From the NCBI GenBank assembly GCA_031002005.1, contig JARYHS010013630.1, positions 234,057,539 to 234,121,538 of the forward strand: a stretch of DNA of 64,000 nt. Reading direction: 5' to 3'. The notes under the pieces are model-generated. The model ran no database searches and was not told where the DNA came from. It was given only the letters and a program-made list of their open reading frames with translations. The position numbers and the translations under genes are program-made. Positions 46,935 to 60,000 of this stretch are shown here, in pieces (within the stretch, counting starts at the first letter, position 1; each line of letters opens with the position of its first letter). Source of the stretch: Vandiemenella viatica (lineage: Eukaryota; Arthropoda; Insecta; Orthoptera; Morabidae).

Positions 46935-47152
46935 GTTCGCGTGGTCGTAACGACATGGTATAGGGGAGCTAAAGTTTAACATGGAATCAGAACCATGGAA
47001 ATCTTTTACCGTACTTCACATTACACAGCAAATATTACAGATATGAAGGTTGGGTTAAGGGCCTTTAAATTCCCTGCCGAGACAAGGATTCGAACCGAAG
47101 ACCTTTAAACTTCCAGTCAGTCGCAATAGACACTGAGCCACCAGACCGCTCT
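46935..47152 (-). repeat. tRNA-derived SINE, family 2, minus strand
   Basis: Minus-strand head AGCGGTCTGGTGGCTCAGTG, a B-box GGTTCGAATCCTTGTCTCGG and a body with the TTACACAGCAAATATTACAG block in plus reading. Second member of the family at 7345-7622. Confidence 0.7.
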
Positions 47153-47914
47153 TTGAATTACCAAATACTATGTGTACTTGTGTCTCCACTTTTTCCTGTA
47201 GCTCTCTAAATTTCTACAACTTTGTATTATCTTCCAGCCGCTTGTCTTTCATTCTCGGTCATTACTACTGCTGCTTTTTACATCGCTTAATTTTTTAGTT
47301 TTGACATTTTCGTAGCTTATTATGTATATTCTTCAAAGTCATCTGTTTTTTTTTATTATATATTTTATTTTAAGTTTTTTTTTTTTTTACAACTCAAAGT
47401 TTATTATAAATCATTAATCGTACCAATTTGCGAAAAAACATACACATGAAAACCAGCCTAAGACAGTAACAATTTACATAATAACACTTCATCGATAAAA
47501 TTAACAACAACAGTTCATTCCCCCTTCCGTTATAAACACACACCACCATCATCCTCAATCAATGACCACCATTCCCAAACAGGTGTCTCGAACTAACTGT
47601 TAAACGGTTGTTGTATTTTTTACGAGTGGTAACAAAGCAAGCTTTCTCGTTTGAGCAAAGAAACATACCACAAATACAATTTTTTCCAAGCAAAATCTGA
47701 CTTACACGGTATAATTCTTACACTGATAAGTAACCATGCCATGTTGCATGGAAACACTAGCATCCGTCTACCAAACTTGAGACCATTATTCGATACGTTC
47801 CCTCCCAGTAAAGTTTGCACAGTTCAGCCTGTTGATATAAACTACCCGCACAACTATCTAATAATATCTCAATGCTGAATGAACAGGTTCCAGGAGCTGC
47901 TTCTCCGTGCTTCT
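47153..47914. other. AT-rich spacer, nothing recognised
   Basis: Contains a poly-T run at 47377-47390. No coding or repeat homology recognised. Confidence 0.45.
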
Positions 47915-48870
47915 CTCTATCTATATCTATAAAATTAAAACGTAATAAATGAGTGTTATAAAAACTCGAAAACTACTGAGCAGCTTTCGATGGGATTTTC
48001 ACTGTTTTAAAGCTTAGAATCTCAGTTCAGTTGTTTGGCATGTCTTATGTATCAACGTTAAACAACGCAGGAGCTTTAAATGAAATTCTGAACGTATGGT
48101 GACAAATCCCAAAGATGGTAGGATTAGATATTGCATACTTCGTACTAAGCACACAACTACAATGTCTCTCACCATAGCCTTTAATTAAAGCAATAAGATA
48201 ACTTTACAATAATAACTATTTTTCACACTAAACAAATATTGAAGCATTATTTCCTTTAATTCGGGTTATTAAATGTTTAAACGCCATAAACTTAACTTGA
48301 AAGTATTCATTCCTTTAATTCTGGATATTCAATTTTTAAACGCCATAGATAGCCGTAAAAACAACAGAGATTTTCTTTTACCACTATCTCTGGCAGTAGG
48401 TCTACAACTACAATGTCTCTGGCTATCAACATTAGTATTCTCTTCACATAATTTATTTACGATAATATTGTGCTGGATTCACTTTTAATATCTGAATAAA
48501 AGGCTGACTCTGCGGAGTTAAAGTATCTGGCGTTTCGTCCAAAACGTTTATCCATTTACTGCGCAGTTGAATCAAATGTGAGTTTCTAACATAATCTAGT
48601 GTTGGTTTGTAACGTTGTAATACATTTTCTTAATCAAGCTTGATACACATGAATCTTTTCGGACTAATGAATATAGTGTACGTGCAAATAAACTTCAACC
48701 CACCCGTTTCTTGGTAGGGAGCTTGTGAATCTAGGTTTGCTTGAATTCCGAAAAAAGTTGGCGCAAATTTTATGATAATTTATAAAAATGTTTCTCAGTG
48801 CGGGAATAAAACTAGTGTACGGGTAAATCTACGCCAACTATACCGGGCAAACGCCGGGAACTCCACAAGC
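47915..48870 (+). repeat. Possible decayed Helitron-like element
   Basis: The left part (TCTATATCTATAAAATTAAA, CGAAAACTACTGAGC, GATGGGATTTTCACTG) and the right part with the hairpin CCGGGCAAACGCCGGG at about 48843-48858 resemble insect repeats that I associate with Helitrons. The expected CTAG/CTRR terminus just after the hairpin is not preserved, and no Rep/helicase coding was found. Confidence 0.35.
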
Positions 48871-51064
48871 GGTTAAATAAATATCTAAATACCCATAACT
48901 GAAAACTAAGCTGTACCACTGATTATGAAACGCGTATTATTTATCCCAGGTTTATAAAAATAATTATTTTTTTACCACTTTGAACAACAGAGGCGAACTA
49001 ATATTACAGATAATTATACATCTTTGAAAGATTGTATTGATTGTTGCCATGTGGTGTTGATTATTTTACATCGATGCAAAGAAGATTGCAACTGGTAAAT
49101 GTAGAGCCAACTGTCCATTTCTACCGTGGAGTATTTACATAGGAAATATACCTATTATGCTGTATTGTTAATTTAAATTCTTGGTAGGATTTGAAATTGC
49201 ATAGAGCCGCACACGTATGAAAATGTTCTCTATGTACTTTGTTTGGAAGTGATAATTTGAGTCAAAAATACTGTGCAGAAAATGCAGTGAGTGCTTTCGT
49301 GATCGACATTGATTTTTGAACATGTTTATGAAAGATACAGTATATGCACAGTGTACATATAAAACCTGTATTCCGTTTCTTTGACAATCTGATTTTATTT
49401 ATTTAATAAACAAGTTATTACTGCTAACAGACAAGTCTCTTCGTCGGTGTTAACATGCCGGATGCCTGTGCAGTCTTGACTCTGGCGTCCACTGGCTGCG
49501 CGGCTTGGTTTGTCGTGAGACGTGAGTGAGTGGAGAGGGAGCGAGGGATTCCTGCCACGCGCCATCTGGGCGTCCAGTTTATAGTCTGCAGGGAAATGCT
49601 GAGTGGGCGGACGAGCCGCCGAGCTATTGAAGGTGAAGCCTGCCCTCACCACCCCTCCACTATCCAAGCCGAATGTCTCAGACTCCAGGCAACCATATAT
49701 CCACCTCAAACACTGCCAAGAAATGCAGTGATAGCCTCTAAATAAATAATGAATTATTAGCTAAGAAAGTTGCATAAATCCGGAATAAATTCTACGTTTT
49801 TAGAAGGATGAAACAATTTTAGTTCCCTTTCAAAGATAACACAAGAGCAATTTAAATTTTGATGCTTAAAAATTAATTTTCATGTATTTCGTTGTCGTTA
49901 TTTGACGTTCATCTGCATCAAATAGATTTCACATATTCATCATCTCTAATATGCCTCAGAAGGTGCGGAACAATATTTTCTAGAGGCAAAAATTTTATAA
50001 TGAAGATATTACTTACGAGCAACTTGAAGATTATCGATTTTTTCTTATTATTAATATATCTATTTAGTTCCACGAGTATATGAAGTACCAGAAATGGGAA
50101 GGAAAAGCTCCCAGATAAGTAAATGAAGTTTAGCTTACAAAACGAAATATTTCAAGCAAAGAATCAATAACATTTAAAAACAATTTAATTTTTCAACGTG
50201 AATCGATATTTCTACGTAACAAAGCGGAAACATTAACATTTACAGTTTAGTCCCTAAAAGAGTATTTATAGCATGAGCAAAACCGTAAATGTGGTAAAAC
50301 GTACAGGAATAGGAATTTTATTTTAATGTATATACTTACTTTAAAGGCTGAATATCTTTTTCAGTAGTTTAAGAAAAATTTTATTTGGGTGATAATTTCG
50401 AATTGCCACATCGGTATCATTTACAACAGAAGATTACCACAACTTTTAACATTAACCGAATGAACGAGATCGAATAGGAAATCTATTAAAAATAACCCAT
50501 AAAACATATGAGCCAATTCATTCCACAATTACTCTAAGTTTTCGTGAGAAAATTCATGTAAGCCACAAAGAAACGAATATGTCGTGTAACTGCAATTGCA
50601 TGAGAACGAATCTCATCGTAAATAAGTGGTTTTAGATTTTAGAATACGGACAGTCGATCATAAAACCAATTAACTGACACCCTGTCATATGTTTCTATCT
50701 ATAATCACGAAGTCTCATCTAAATCATTTACAGAACAAATAATGTTAATTTTTTATCATCCCTCAAATCTTGGAAGCTACAAGGGTTTACGGTCAGAAGC
50801 GCTGCCAGTTTGTTTTTGTAATAAAGTCTCTGCATACAACCACTAAGCTTCAATTAACTTATTTGTGATACCTTTATATTTAACAGTAATAAGAAGAGAC
50901 AGCTTCCAATGTTTCTCCTAGTGCTCACACCTTTTAGGAGTCTGCTCCACAACTTATTCTAAATCATCCCCACAATAACAGTATATGTTTGTTGTCTCAC
51001 CATTTCACATAAGAAATCTCATTTTAAACCCTTGAGGTTTCAATTTTCTAAAAATTCCTCCGAC
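48871..51064. other. No gene recognised; GC-rich patch
   Basis: 49430-49740 is GC-richer (GGCTGCGCGGCTTGG, GGCGGACGAGCCGCCGAG) with overlapping ORFs on both strands and no recognisable domain; it could be a solo LTR or an exon. The remainder is AT-rich. Confidence 0.4.
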
Positions 51065-51605
51065 ACAAAATATAATGTTCATTGCTTCGGTCAGACCATT
51101 GCTTGAATATAGTAGTGTAGTAGGGGACCCACATTTTGAATATCAAATACAGGAGTTGGAGAAAGTGCAAATCAGGACTGCTAGATTTGTTTCTGGAAAT
51201 TATCGCAGAACGCAATCAGTAACAGATATAATTGAGCTGGAATGGGACTCATTGGAAGACAGAAGGAGGGTGAAGAGGGTCATGGGAGTGTACAAGGCGT
51301 ATATTGGTGATGACGCATGGAAAGATATTGGTGTAAGAATTGAAAGTAATCCATGGAAGGGAAAAGGTGACCATGACCACAAGCTGGCACTCGATTTCAG
51401 GCACAAGGGTGTAGGAAGACTCTCTTTTTTAGATAAGGGTGTCAGGGATTGTAATAAGTTACCAAGAAAAATGATGAATAATTTTCCAAAAACGTTGAAA
51501 GAATTTAAAGTTAAAATTTGTAAAGGGTAAATATAGGTGGATGCAGAAAAGGGGGAAGATGTGTGTTTAGGGAAATTGCCACAGGAGCATGCGCTCCATT
51601 GCAAT
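51065..51605 (+). pseudogene. LINE 3' end: reverse transcriptase C-terminal domain, 5' truncated
   Basis: A 151-residue frame (51075-51530) reads SVRPLLEYSSVVGDPHFEYQ, LEKVQIRTARFVSGNYRRT, LEWDSLEDRRRVKRVMGVYK and a tail with FKVKICKG before its stop. This is the conserved C-terminal region of Jockey/CR1-like non-LTR reverse transcriptases. The catalytic domain is missing because of 5' truncation, the usual fate of LINE insertions. The frame itself is intact to the stop, so the copy is moderately young. A short 3' tail to about 51605 ends in AT-rich sequence. Confidence 0.8.
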
Positions 51606-53061
51606 TTAATTTAATTGAATTTAAATTGTCGTTGTTTTTACCTAACTTGCACTGACCGGAATGAATTGCGGCAAGAATAATCTCATCGTTGTTTGATTTG
51701 ATGTAGTCTGTTATTGTAATTATTTTCAGATCCTTGTTTTTTATTTCGTCATTACATAGTCAGAATCCTCTGTTTAGCATAACACTGTGTAAGGTTTCGA
51801 CCGCAGTCTACCAGGCTACGGTGGCATTCGGTAATAAAGTTGCTGTAGTTCATTACTTTCATATTTCTTTTATTTTAGACACATTATATTTTCGACACCA
51901 TTTCTACTTCTTTCTTGGTCAAAAAATTAGTCTGCAATTGATTAAAAAACATTTCATTATTAATTTTAATCTTAAGTACTTTTTTGTCGTCTCTGAAAAT
52001 AAGACCCGTAATGCTGATGCCACATAAATTCTTTGTACATAACACAAACGTTTCGTTTACTTTCTGGCTTGGGGAGACAGCTTATCGTCACATTGGCATC
52101 ATTGGAGCATTTACTTTTTCATGAGATGTGTATTTCGGAAAAGAATAAAATTGAATAAATATATCTTGTAGTTATTCACTAATTACAACCAGTATTCACA
52201 TAATCATAAAACAGTTTTCCTTTCATTAGAATTGCATTTTTTTATTTATTTGTTTATTTTATGGTTTAGTCGTGCAAATATAAATTTTTATAGTTTCCAA
52301 AAATAATTAATTCCAACTAAATTACATGTAAAATACTGAGGTGTGTTATGAACGACAAGTTTCCTTAACCGTTGAGAATGAAAGATATAAAATTACTCAT
52401 CGAAAATAAAAATCTTTTATAAGATTTTAGCCACAAAAGCTGCATTGGAAATATGAATTAGTTTTATCTTATAAGGATCTCTGCCTGTTGATTGACCATC
52501 TATCAAATTCAGAAAATTTTATGCTCCTCACGTTTTCTGTTATTTCCGCTGTGGAGTACTCTTTGTGCTGCCCTTGTAGATCGGTTGTGGATAACAGGGC
52601 AACGTCATGCCGGGCTTACTCTCTGGTCCTGAAAAAAACGTTCGATTGTTCTCAATAATTCATGAAAATGCTGAAATTTTACTTCTATACTACGACATAA
52701 CTTAGATTTCGTGGCCAAAGACTTCTGACAAATGCTAAAATTAATTATTTCGGCAGATATTGGCATATGTTGTTCAAAATCCTTCATAAAATATTCATTC
52801 CACTGTAAAGCGTTTCCTCCAGTAATTACTTTGTGAGCTTGACTACAAGAAAGTCTGTCAAATGATTGAAGTAATTGTTAGCGCCATATCCAGCCATATG
52901 GTAATTTCTTTGCATACAACGACAAAAGAACAACCTTAATGTGACATGCAATTGATATTAGTGATGTTTTTTGCCTCAAAGACAAACCAACATCGCCTTC
53001 CGTTCATAGGAGTTAACAGAGAACTGGAACAAGCATGTAGGTCATTTATCATTGACCTCTC
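51606..53061. other. AT-rich stretch, nothing recognised
   Basis: No coding or repeat homology seen in this 1.45 kb. Confidence 0.5.
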
Positions 53062-53281
53062 ACTTACCACGAAGTCGAGGTAATTAGAGGTGGGATGGGA
53101 CTGGGGACTAGGAACGGGAGAGAATTCATCCATGGCCTTTTGAAGGAAGCATCCCTGCATTCGCCTGGAGTAATATGGGGATACCAAGGAAAATCCAAAT
53201 CTAGATGCCCGAACGGTTATTCGAACCGGCGTCCTCCCGAATGCGAGGCCAGAACGTTAACCGCTCATCCACCATGCTCGG
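53062..53281 (-). repeat. tRNA-derived SINE, family 1, minus strand
   Basis: Nearly the full unit: the plus reading shows GAAGTCGAGGTAATTAGAGG (tail), CCATGGCCTTTTGAAGGAAG, GCATTCGCCTGGAGTAATAT, CGAACCGGCGTCCTCCCG (B box side) and ACCGCTCATCCACCATGCTC (A box side). Closely similar to 60885-61112. Confidence 0.75.
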
Positions 53282-53787
53282 TACAGACCTCTCTTTCTTT
53301 GGAATAATGACCGATATGTTACCTCTGATACATATTCCTTTACTCTATGATGTAAAATTTCCAATGCTTGGAAAATAACATCATTTATTTTTGTTAGGAA
53401 TTTCCACGGTTTTCGGATAAAATCGATACTATATAAAAATTATAGAAAATCAGTACCTTTACATAAGGTTTATTTTTAAAAAAAAAGAAATTTCAATGCA
53501 CACCACTGATAATATAGATGCCAAATACGTAAAATTTCGAATTAATGTCTTGTAATAGAATGACCAAAGTGGGTCATCCTTTACAATTCTTAATGTTGAT
53601 ATAAAATACAATGAACAAAGAGAAAAAAGGAATTTGCTAGTGTGAAGTTTCGTGGCCAGATACGCCGAACGGGAAGAAAGCCACTCTCGTCCCGTACGAG
53701 ACCTCCACAGGTTGACGTCGGACCGTGGGTAGGCAGGTACCTGCCAAACAATAAGCTACCGTTTATCGGCGGTGTGGATCCCAACTC
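53282..53787. other. No gene recognised
   Basis: AT-rich up to about 53640, then GC-richer up to the MITE at 53788; nothing recognised. Confidence 0.45.
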
Positions 53788-54153
53788 CCTTAAGCCGCTT
53801 TCCGACGATCTCTTATAACGGAGGCGGTACGGGACGGGACCTCATTAGTCGTAGTGAAGGGACGAGCGCGCGCCGCAGGTTAGCCCTAGTTTACCTCGCC
53901 GCAACCTCCCCACCACGTTGCCTAGTGTCGTTTGGCACAGAGCACTTTACAGCAACAGAAGAGGTGCGCACCGCTGCTGCAAACCGATGACAACAGCGCA
54001 CCTCTACACACGCCTGTGATGTTTACCTACACATAGTGGGTAGCTGCGTCTCATCTCCACTAGCAGAGGTGGCCCTGTTCCCATGGCGTGTTGTTGAGTA
54101 TTCGTCCCGTCTCGCCTCCGTTACAAGAGATCGTGGGAACGCGGCTTTAAGAG
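53788..54153. mobile_element. MITE-like unit with ~48-bp inverted ends, GC-rich
   Basis: Left 53788-53836 and right 54104-54153 are reverse complements: TTAA-GCCGC-TTCC-ACGATCTCTT-TAACGGAGGCG-ACGGGACG. About 366 bp, with no transposase. The tips fall on TTAA-like sequence on both sides (CCCTTAAGCC, GGCTTTAAGAGGG), which could reflect a TTAA or TAA target, but this is not certain. Confidence 0.55.
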
Positions 54154-54735
54154 GGTATCAGGGTGCTGGGGACAACCCGTAGGAGATCAGTCACCTCGGG
54201 GACTTCCTGCTCCCAACCCAAACGTTTACGAGCAGCAAAGATTGCTTCCGAAATATAGAAACGCAATTCTGGCCAATGAAATCACAGTTGAGGAAGAGGG
54301 TGTGTTAAAACACCTGGGTATTTTCTAATTTTTGTTAATATATCCCTATGTCGCGAGCATGCGGAGAAAGTACGCAAGATTCCATGTGATATGGACTGTG
54401 ATGCCCATAGTGGATATTCAGCAATTGGAGCAATGAATATTAAACGTTTATTGAGCTGTACAGGCTTGAAGAGAATAGTGGCTTTCCTGAGAGACACTGA
54501 GCAGGAGGAAACCACCAGCTGCCATCGACAAGGTGTCGCCAGCTAACAAAGCATTTGGGTAGAAGGTTTTCCCAGATGACATGTCCCGTAACATTGGGGC
54601 AGCGGTCACTGCTCCTAACGGGAAAAAATCTGCCCCACTCGAAATATAGCGTCGTCCTACGATCTTTGTCAAGTCTTGGTGAACGGCGTGGCCCTCGGGC
54701 GGTAGTGTCGAGGCCAAGTGTAATATTCACTAGGG
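54154..54735. other. No gene recognised; overlapping minus-strand ORFs
   Basis: Two overlapping minus ORFs (54440-54730 and 54448-54717) of about 90 codons have no domain I recognise. They end beside the pogo-like element. Confidence 0.35.
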
Positions 54736-55078
54736 TAAATCCGGGTTAGACGGCCATACGAGAGAGATGGCCAACGCCTGTAATTCTTTCACGATCTGAC
54801 GTACAGCGCTGCCGGTCAGTTGATAGTTAGTTAGTAATGTAAGTGTGTATTGCTGCTCTGTATGACTCTTTATTTCAACTAAAAGTAAGTAATTTTCATG
54901 AATTTAGTTCTCATTATACCTTGAAATTATGTAGTATGTCACAACCTTTTTATTTAAACATAACTCAGGAAGTGAGTAGCGACGTAAACTATAGTTTTAG
55001 AGTTATTTAGGTCTAATTGCATCTTGGTACATAGGTTATGATTGAGTTTGCGTCCACCATGTTTGATGACGCGCTATG

Positions 55079-55110
55079 GCCGTCTCTCCCGGCCGATCGG
55101 GAGAGACGGC
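55079..55110. repeat. Hairpin of the GGGAGAGACGGC subterminal motif
   Basis: GCCGTCTCTCCCG and CGGGAGAGACGGC are perfect 13-bp inverted arms around GCCGAT. They contain the element's subterminal motif in opposed orientation, a likely transposase-binding arrangement. Confidence 0.7.
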
Positions 55111-55190
55111 TACATCAGTATCGGGACATATGGCCATCCCATAAACGTGTTATGTATTAAATTTAGACGGTATCTTTATTGTTTTACAGA

Positions 55191-56177
55191 TGCCAAATAA
55201 GTACATTCGGAAACCCGGCTCTGTCGGAGGATCATAGGAAGAAGAAGATCTTAAAAATGCTATTAATAAAGTAAACAATGATGGTTATTCTGTGAGAAAA
55301 GCTTCTATGGAGTTTAATATTCCAAGCAAAACTCTTGAGAGAAAATTAAAGACTGGCTGTAACTCCACAATTACAATGGGTCCTAGTCCTTGTTTTGGGT
55401 ACAGATAATCTACATCTACATCTACATCTATACTCTGCAAATCACAACTACTGTGGGTGGCAGAGGGTGCTAAGATCCAATCCTAATTCTGCGCATTCCA
55501 ATCCCGAACAGATCGAGGAAAGAAGGAATACATAAATGAATCAGTACGGCATCTTATTTCTTTAATCTTATCCCTCCTGTCATTGCGACTGGTCCACCAC
55601 ATAAAAAAAATGCAGGCCCATGGGTGTCCCTTAACGAGGGACTGTGTACGAAGTCTAGCTTATGGTTTTTCTGTTCAGCTTGGTCTAAAACATAAATTTA
55701 ATAAAGAAAAAGGAAAAGCAGCTTACGATTGATTACAAATGTTCTTATGTCGACATCCAGATATAAGTGTGCAAAAATCTGAAGGCGTATCTTTGGCCAG
55801 AGTCCATATAATGAATCGTGATGAAGACAAGGAATATTTTAACTTACTTTCAACTCTAATGGAAGAAAATGAATTGCTGAATACACCTGGAAGTATATTT
55901 AACGTGGACGAGTCAGGCCTTCAGTTAAATAGCCGACCAGGTGCTGTTGTACCTGAAAGGGCGTCAAAAACAGTTCCTCTGATTAGTTCGTCCGAAAAAG
56001 GAGAAACTATTACAGTGCTTGTATGCTGCAATGCTGAAGGGATGTTTCTTCCTCCTTATGTAGTCATGACGGGAGTTAACAAAAAGAAAAAAAAAAAGAA
56101 AACGAATGGGGGGACAACATGCCGCCGGGAAGTAAAGTTGTTATATCAAAGAAATCTGCCTACGTGAATGCGAAGAT

Positions 56178-56216
<39 letters not shown>

Positions 56217-56465
56217 AGTGAATAAGAAGGTTAAACAAACTTCAGACAGCTCAGACTTGTCAAATGAATTTCAGTACTAGCAAGACTCAACTGACGGACT
56301 TTTTGAAGAAGGGGAGGAAGAGTGCGTTGGATGCGGGTAAAACTACTAAAAAACAGATAAAACCTGTGACTGGATTCAGTGTGTCAGGTGTAAGCGTTGG
56401 TTACACGAATCCTGCACATCATATGTTGATGTGTGCCATCGATGTGGTAATGTAATTATATTTTA
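55191..56465 (+). pseudogene. Pogo-like transposase remnant with zinc-finger-like tail
   Basis: An acceptor-like TTGTTTTACAG precedes the ATG at 55191. The first part (to 55404) is a psq-type helix-turn-helix: NKYIRKPGSVGG, an in-frame stop near codon 16, then SVRKASMEFNIPSKTLERKL. After the inserted repeat, coding resumes from about 55585 (VHHIKKMQAHGCPLTRDCV). The ORF 55739-56167 holds the DDE part, with FNVDESGLQLNSRPG (first catalytic Asp) and ITVLVCCNAEGMFLPPYVV. A long A-rich tract and a deletion follow. The last part (about 56290-56450) has CVGC, two stops, CDWIQCVRCKRWLHESC and VCHRCG: a PHD-like Cys/His finger. Dead by stops, deletion and insertion. Confidence 0.75.
55405..55582 (+). 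repeat. Dispersed repeat inserted in the pogo-like ORF
   Basis: Begins with three to four TCTACA repeats, then TCTATACTCTGCAAATCACA, GGGTGGCAGAGGGTGCT and GAGGAAAGAAGGAATACA. I recall closely similar sequence (CTACATCTACATC...ACTCTGCAAGCCAC) as a very common repeat in orthopteroid insects. It splits the transposase between its HTH and the rest. Confidence 0.6.
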
Positions 56466-57017
56466 AAAAATCGAACCTTGCAAAGTAAACTTTTCTTCTT
56501 ATAAATTTTGGATTAGTTTCTAAATTTAAGTAACAGAATAATTGAAGTGATTTCTCATTATTTTTTACAGAAAACTAGTATGTTTCAACGATATAATAAA
56601 AATCCAAGAATTTTAAAATGCTTTTTACAAATGAGGTTCTGTTTAAGTTAAAATTTAACTACAATTAATATCTTTACAAAAAAAATTTACATGAAGAAAG
56701 TCAAAAAAACATGTTTAAAGTGTTATTTTTTTTAAAAAAAAATTATCTTTTTGATTGTAAAGTGTTTTGTCCAATGGCCATCTCTCCCTTACATGTCTGG
56801 CCATCTAACCCTGACACTCGGGTGAGATGGCCAAGTGTTACATATTTTTTAAAGAATTTTTAGCTTGTATGAAATTTGGTATATCTTTGTAAACGAAGTC
56901 AACTATTTTTTTATGGAAGAAAAATGCAATTTATGGAAAGTTTCTGGTTTTTCTTGTGTATTAGGTTGTGAAACTGGCTTTTAAAAAAATCATTGCCATC
57001 TATCCTGGATTTACGTG

Positions 57018-60000
57018 ATATCAGGTGACCAACCTACGATCCAATTCCATTTCTGTCTATAACTGAAATTCTGGGAATTTTCTGTTAAACATGATCCTTG
57101 AGACTGCAAGGTGGGGCCAAAGTTTACCTCGGTGATGGAAGAGCGACGAGCTTGAAACTGTTGCGGACTCCGGTGGCTGGTTTTTCTCGCAGCCTCCTGC
57201 TGAGGTCCGACTTCTGATGTGGAAGTCTTCCGTACCGACTTGCATAGTTAGCCGAATGCAGGTGCGGCATTCGCACAGCGACACAATCAGTAATGCGAGC
57301 ATGGACTTTACCCGAAAGAGCATTAGTGTAGCCGCCTTGTAAGACGAGGCTCCTGTGCCGTGGGCTTGCTTCGATCAACGCAGACATCAGACGCAGAACT
57401 ACAATGGCATAAAAAAAAAACATCTGATGATGCGTGTCATAAAACTGACAGGAATCCCTAAGCGTCCTAGAGAGGAAAGATCCATGTCCTAACTCATGTG
57501 GACAAAAACCCCACTGAGGTAACGGCATAACTTGTGAGAACTATTTGATTTATCTTCGAATAGCAATTTTTTTACTACCTGTGCTCGAAGAGAAGTATTT
57601 AATTCAACGTATGTGAGAAACGGGATGCGAAATGAAAGACAACAAACTGCATTTAATTTTCATATCCGGAGTATGATATGGCAAGTAAAAACTGACCATA
57701 TGTATCTTTACTTACTAAAAAAAGAATCAATTTTTGTCACAAAATTTGGCATTTCATTTCCAAATATGGAAATATTTATCCTTCCCCTGCATTACAAAAC
57801 ACCGAAAGCATGAAATAGGTTACACATAAGTAAAACTAAATATAAAATTAATTTCTTCACCCAAACGGTTATATAAAATTATTTATTAACAGTAATTGCA
57901 TGAAATAAAACGTGATTATGCCGGCTGGCTACTTAACCAACAAAGTACCACTTGTAACAGCCCTCAGGACTAGCCTTTTATGAGTTTTAATCTTAGAAAT
58001 GAAGTACAGAGAGACGAAAGTAAATTAATTATAAATCTGTATATACATTTCATGTGAATAATTGAATTTATGAGGACCAATTAGCGTGATCCCTGACACA
58101 CTGAAGTTAGATTCTAAAGTACAGCAAAGAAATTAATTAATATCTTTAGGGTCCTATTATGGTTCTGCGAGTTTGAGAAGGTTGCTGTTTTGTCGTAGTC
58201 TCGCTGACCCCTAAAGATTTCGTTCCTTTCACCCACAAGGTACAAACAGGAGATGTTTTTCCAGCCACCAGCCGTCCTTTCTCGCAAAAACAGCTGGGCA
58301 GTAGCATTAAGTGAATGGACATATTCGTTAATAATCTTAAAAAGCATCCGGCTCAATCCATCTGCTGCTCTTCCCCCGGGTTCATTTGACAAAATGCTTC
58401 ATGTGATGATTACATAAAATTCGCTGGTAATTTAACGAGCGATTGTAGTATCAGAGACTACCTGAATACGTAGAGGACGAAATAGGCCAATTTGCCGCTT
58501 ATTATACAGAATCGACATGAAACAGCTAAGTCTGTACCATACTCAGCCCCACTAAAGTGTAATAGACTGCCAGTAGAAAGCGTCTAGTCCCTCTCGCGTT
58601 CAGGAATCAAAGTAAGATAGTCGAAATTGAAAGCTATAGATTGCATTAGGATTACTGCAGAGCAATAATTTACCTTGTGTTTTAAGTACAGTTATTTTAA
58701 TCTCAAATGTAAACAGCAGCATACTAGTCAAAATACTAAAATAAAAAAACAATTTCTGGACAGAAAGCTTCATCGTATTCTTAATATCTCGGGTCCACTG
58801 AATGATCAAGCTACAAAAGTTCCGAGACGTAAATGAAATTTTGTATTTTTCTGCCTAGTTAACCTGTTTGGATTTGTACAGAAAATTTAGAATTTTTGGC
58901 AAGCAATTGATACAGAGTTTTTAGTTAATTCAGAAATTCACTTTTTGTTTTACACTAATGATCATAAATTAAATATGATGAATGTGGAAATTTTATAGAA
59001 CTTAGTACCAAAACTTTAAAATTCCACCACTAGCGTAGAAATTTCCGCTCACTGCAACTTTTTGCTGTCACTATAATTTTAAAAAGAATAGTGACATGTT
59101 GATTTACGTACGAAATCAATCTGCAGTAAAAATGTGTTCCCATTGGTTTTTTTCTTGCAGGAGTTATTCTGAGACTCTGGTTTCTGCTTGAAGTTAAAAT
59201 TATTATGATATGTTTTTGATAAACTGGCAGGAATAATTATAGTCTACATAGTTCCATTATCAGTTTATCTTGAATTACTTAGAAACCAATTACACGTTCA
59301 AATACTGTTAAATGTTGGTTTCATATATAAAATTGTTTGATTTAAAAGTTAACCTAAAATATTTCCAAAGTTACTATGAGTAATTTAAGAAAAATTTCTG
59401 TTTTTGAGAGCCTGCTCTCCTAGCTAATCACTGAGGAAAGGAATTTATCTCGTAATCAACATGTCTACATCGCTGTTTCGCAAGTATAAGTGACGTGAGG
59501 TATGTGTGTAAAAGTACTTACGCACAGAGAAAGAATTCGTATATATCTTGACATTCATGGGATCACTTTTGCCGTGAACTGCAATATGGAAGTTACAGCT
59601 GATATTTTACGTGATCGCTTCAAAGTATCCTGTTTGTGTAGAATAATTTTTTAAGATTGCTAACAGAAAGCAACTACTAGCGTAAGTTAAGCGTCTCAGT
59701 TATCTAACTAAAGTCTCAGAATCACAAAATGAGCTCCTCTCACACTGCTACACTTCTGTTTGTGAAAACTGCAACACGCAGAAGGAATATGCGGAATCAC
59801 TCCGAAACCGGAGAGTGTGTTCAAGATTGGAACCATAATAAGCGATTAGAAATGAAGGTAGATGGTGTGCACGTAATCACAGAAGCTTACAAATTTGTAA
59901 TATATTCTACCCTCTACTTTACCTGATTTCTTTTCGCTTTTCCCTAATTATTTCTGTTAATAGTAATTTATCGGACTCGTTACAAAATCTTGTCTACATT

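Larger units (their letters stand above)
54736..57017 (+). mobile_element. Pogo-like DNA transposon, degraded
   Basis: The left end GTAAATCCGGGTTAGACGG and the right end CCATCTATCCTGGATTTAC form imperfect inverted repeats. TA lies a few bases outside both. Subterminal copies of GGCCATCTCTCCC or its variants occur near 54748, 55077, 55129, 56775, 56801 and 56827, in both orientations. The interior encodes pogo-like transposase pieces. A ~180-bp unrelated repeat (55405-55582) is inserted in the coding part. Confidence 0.7.

Noticed and set aside
54440..54730. Overlapping minus-strand ORFs of about 90 codons
   Set aside because: No family recognised, two frames open over the same GC-richer DNA, no start or splice context.
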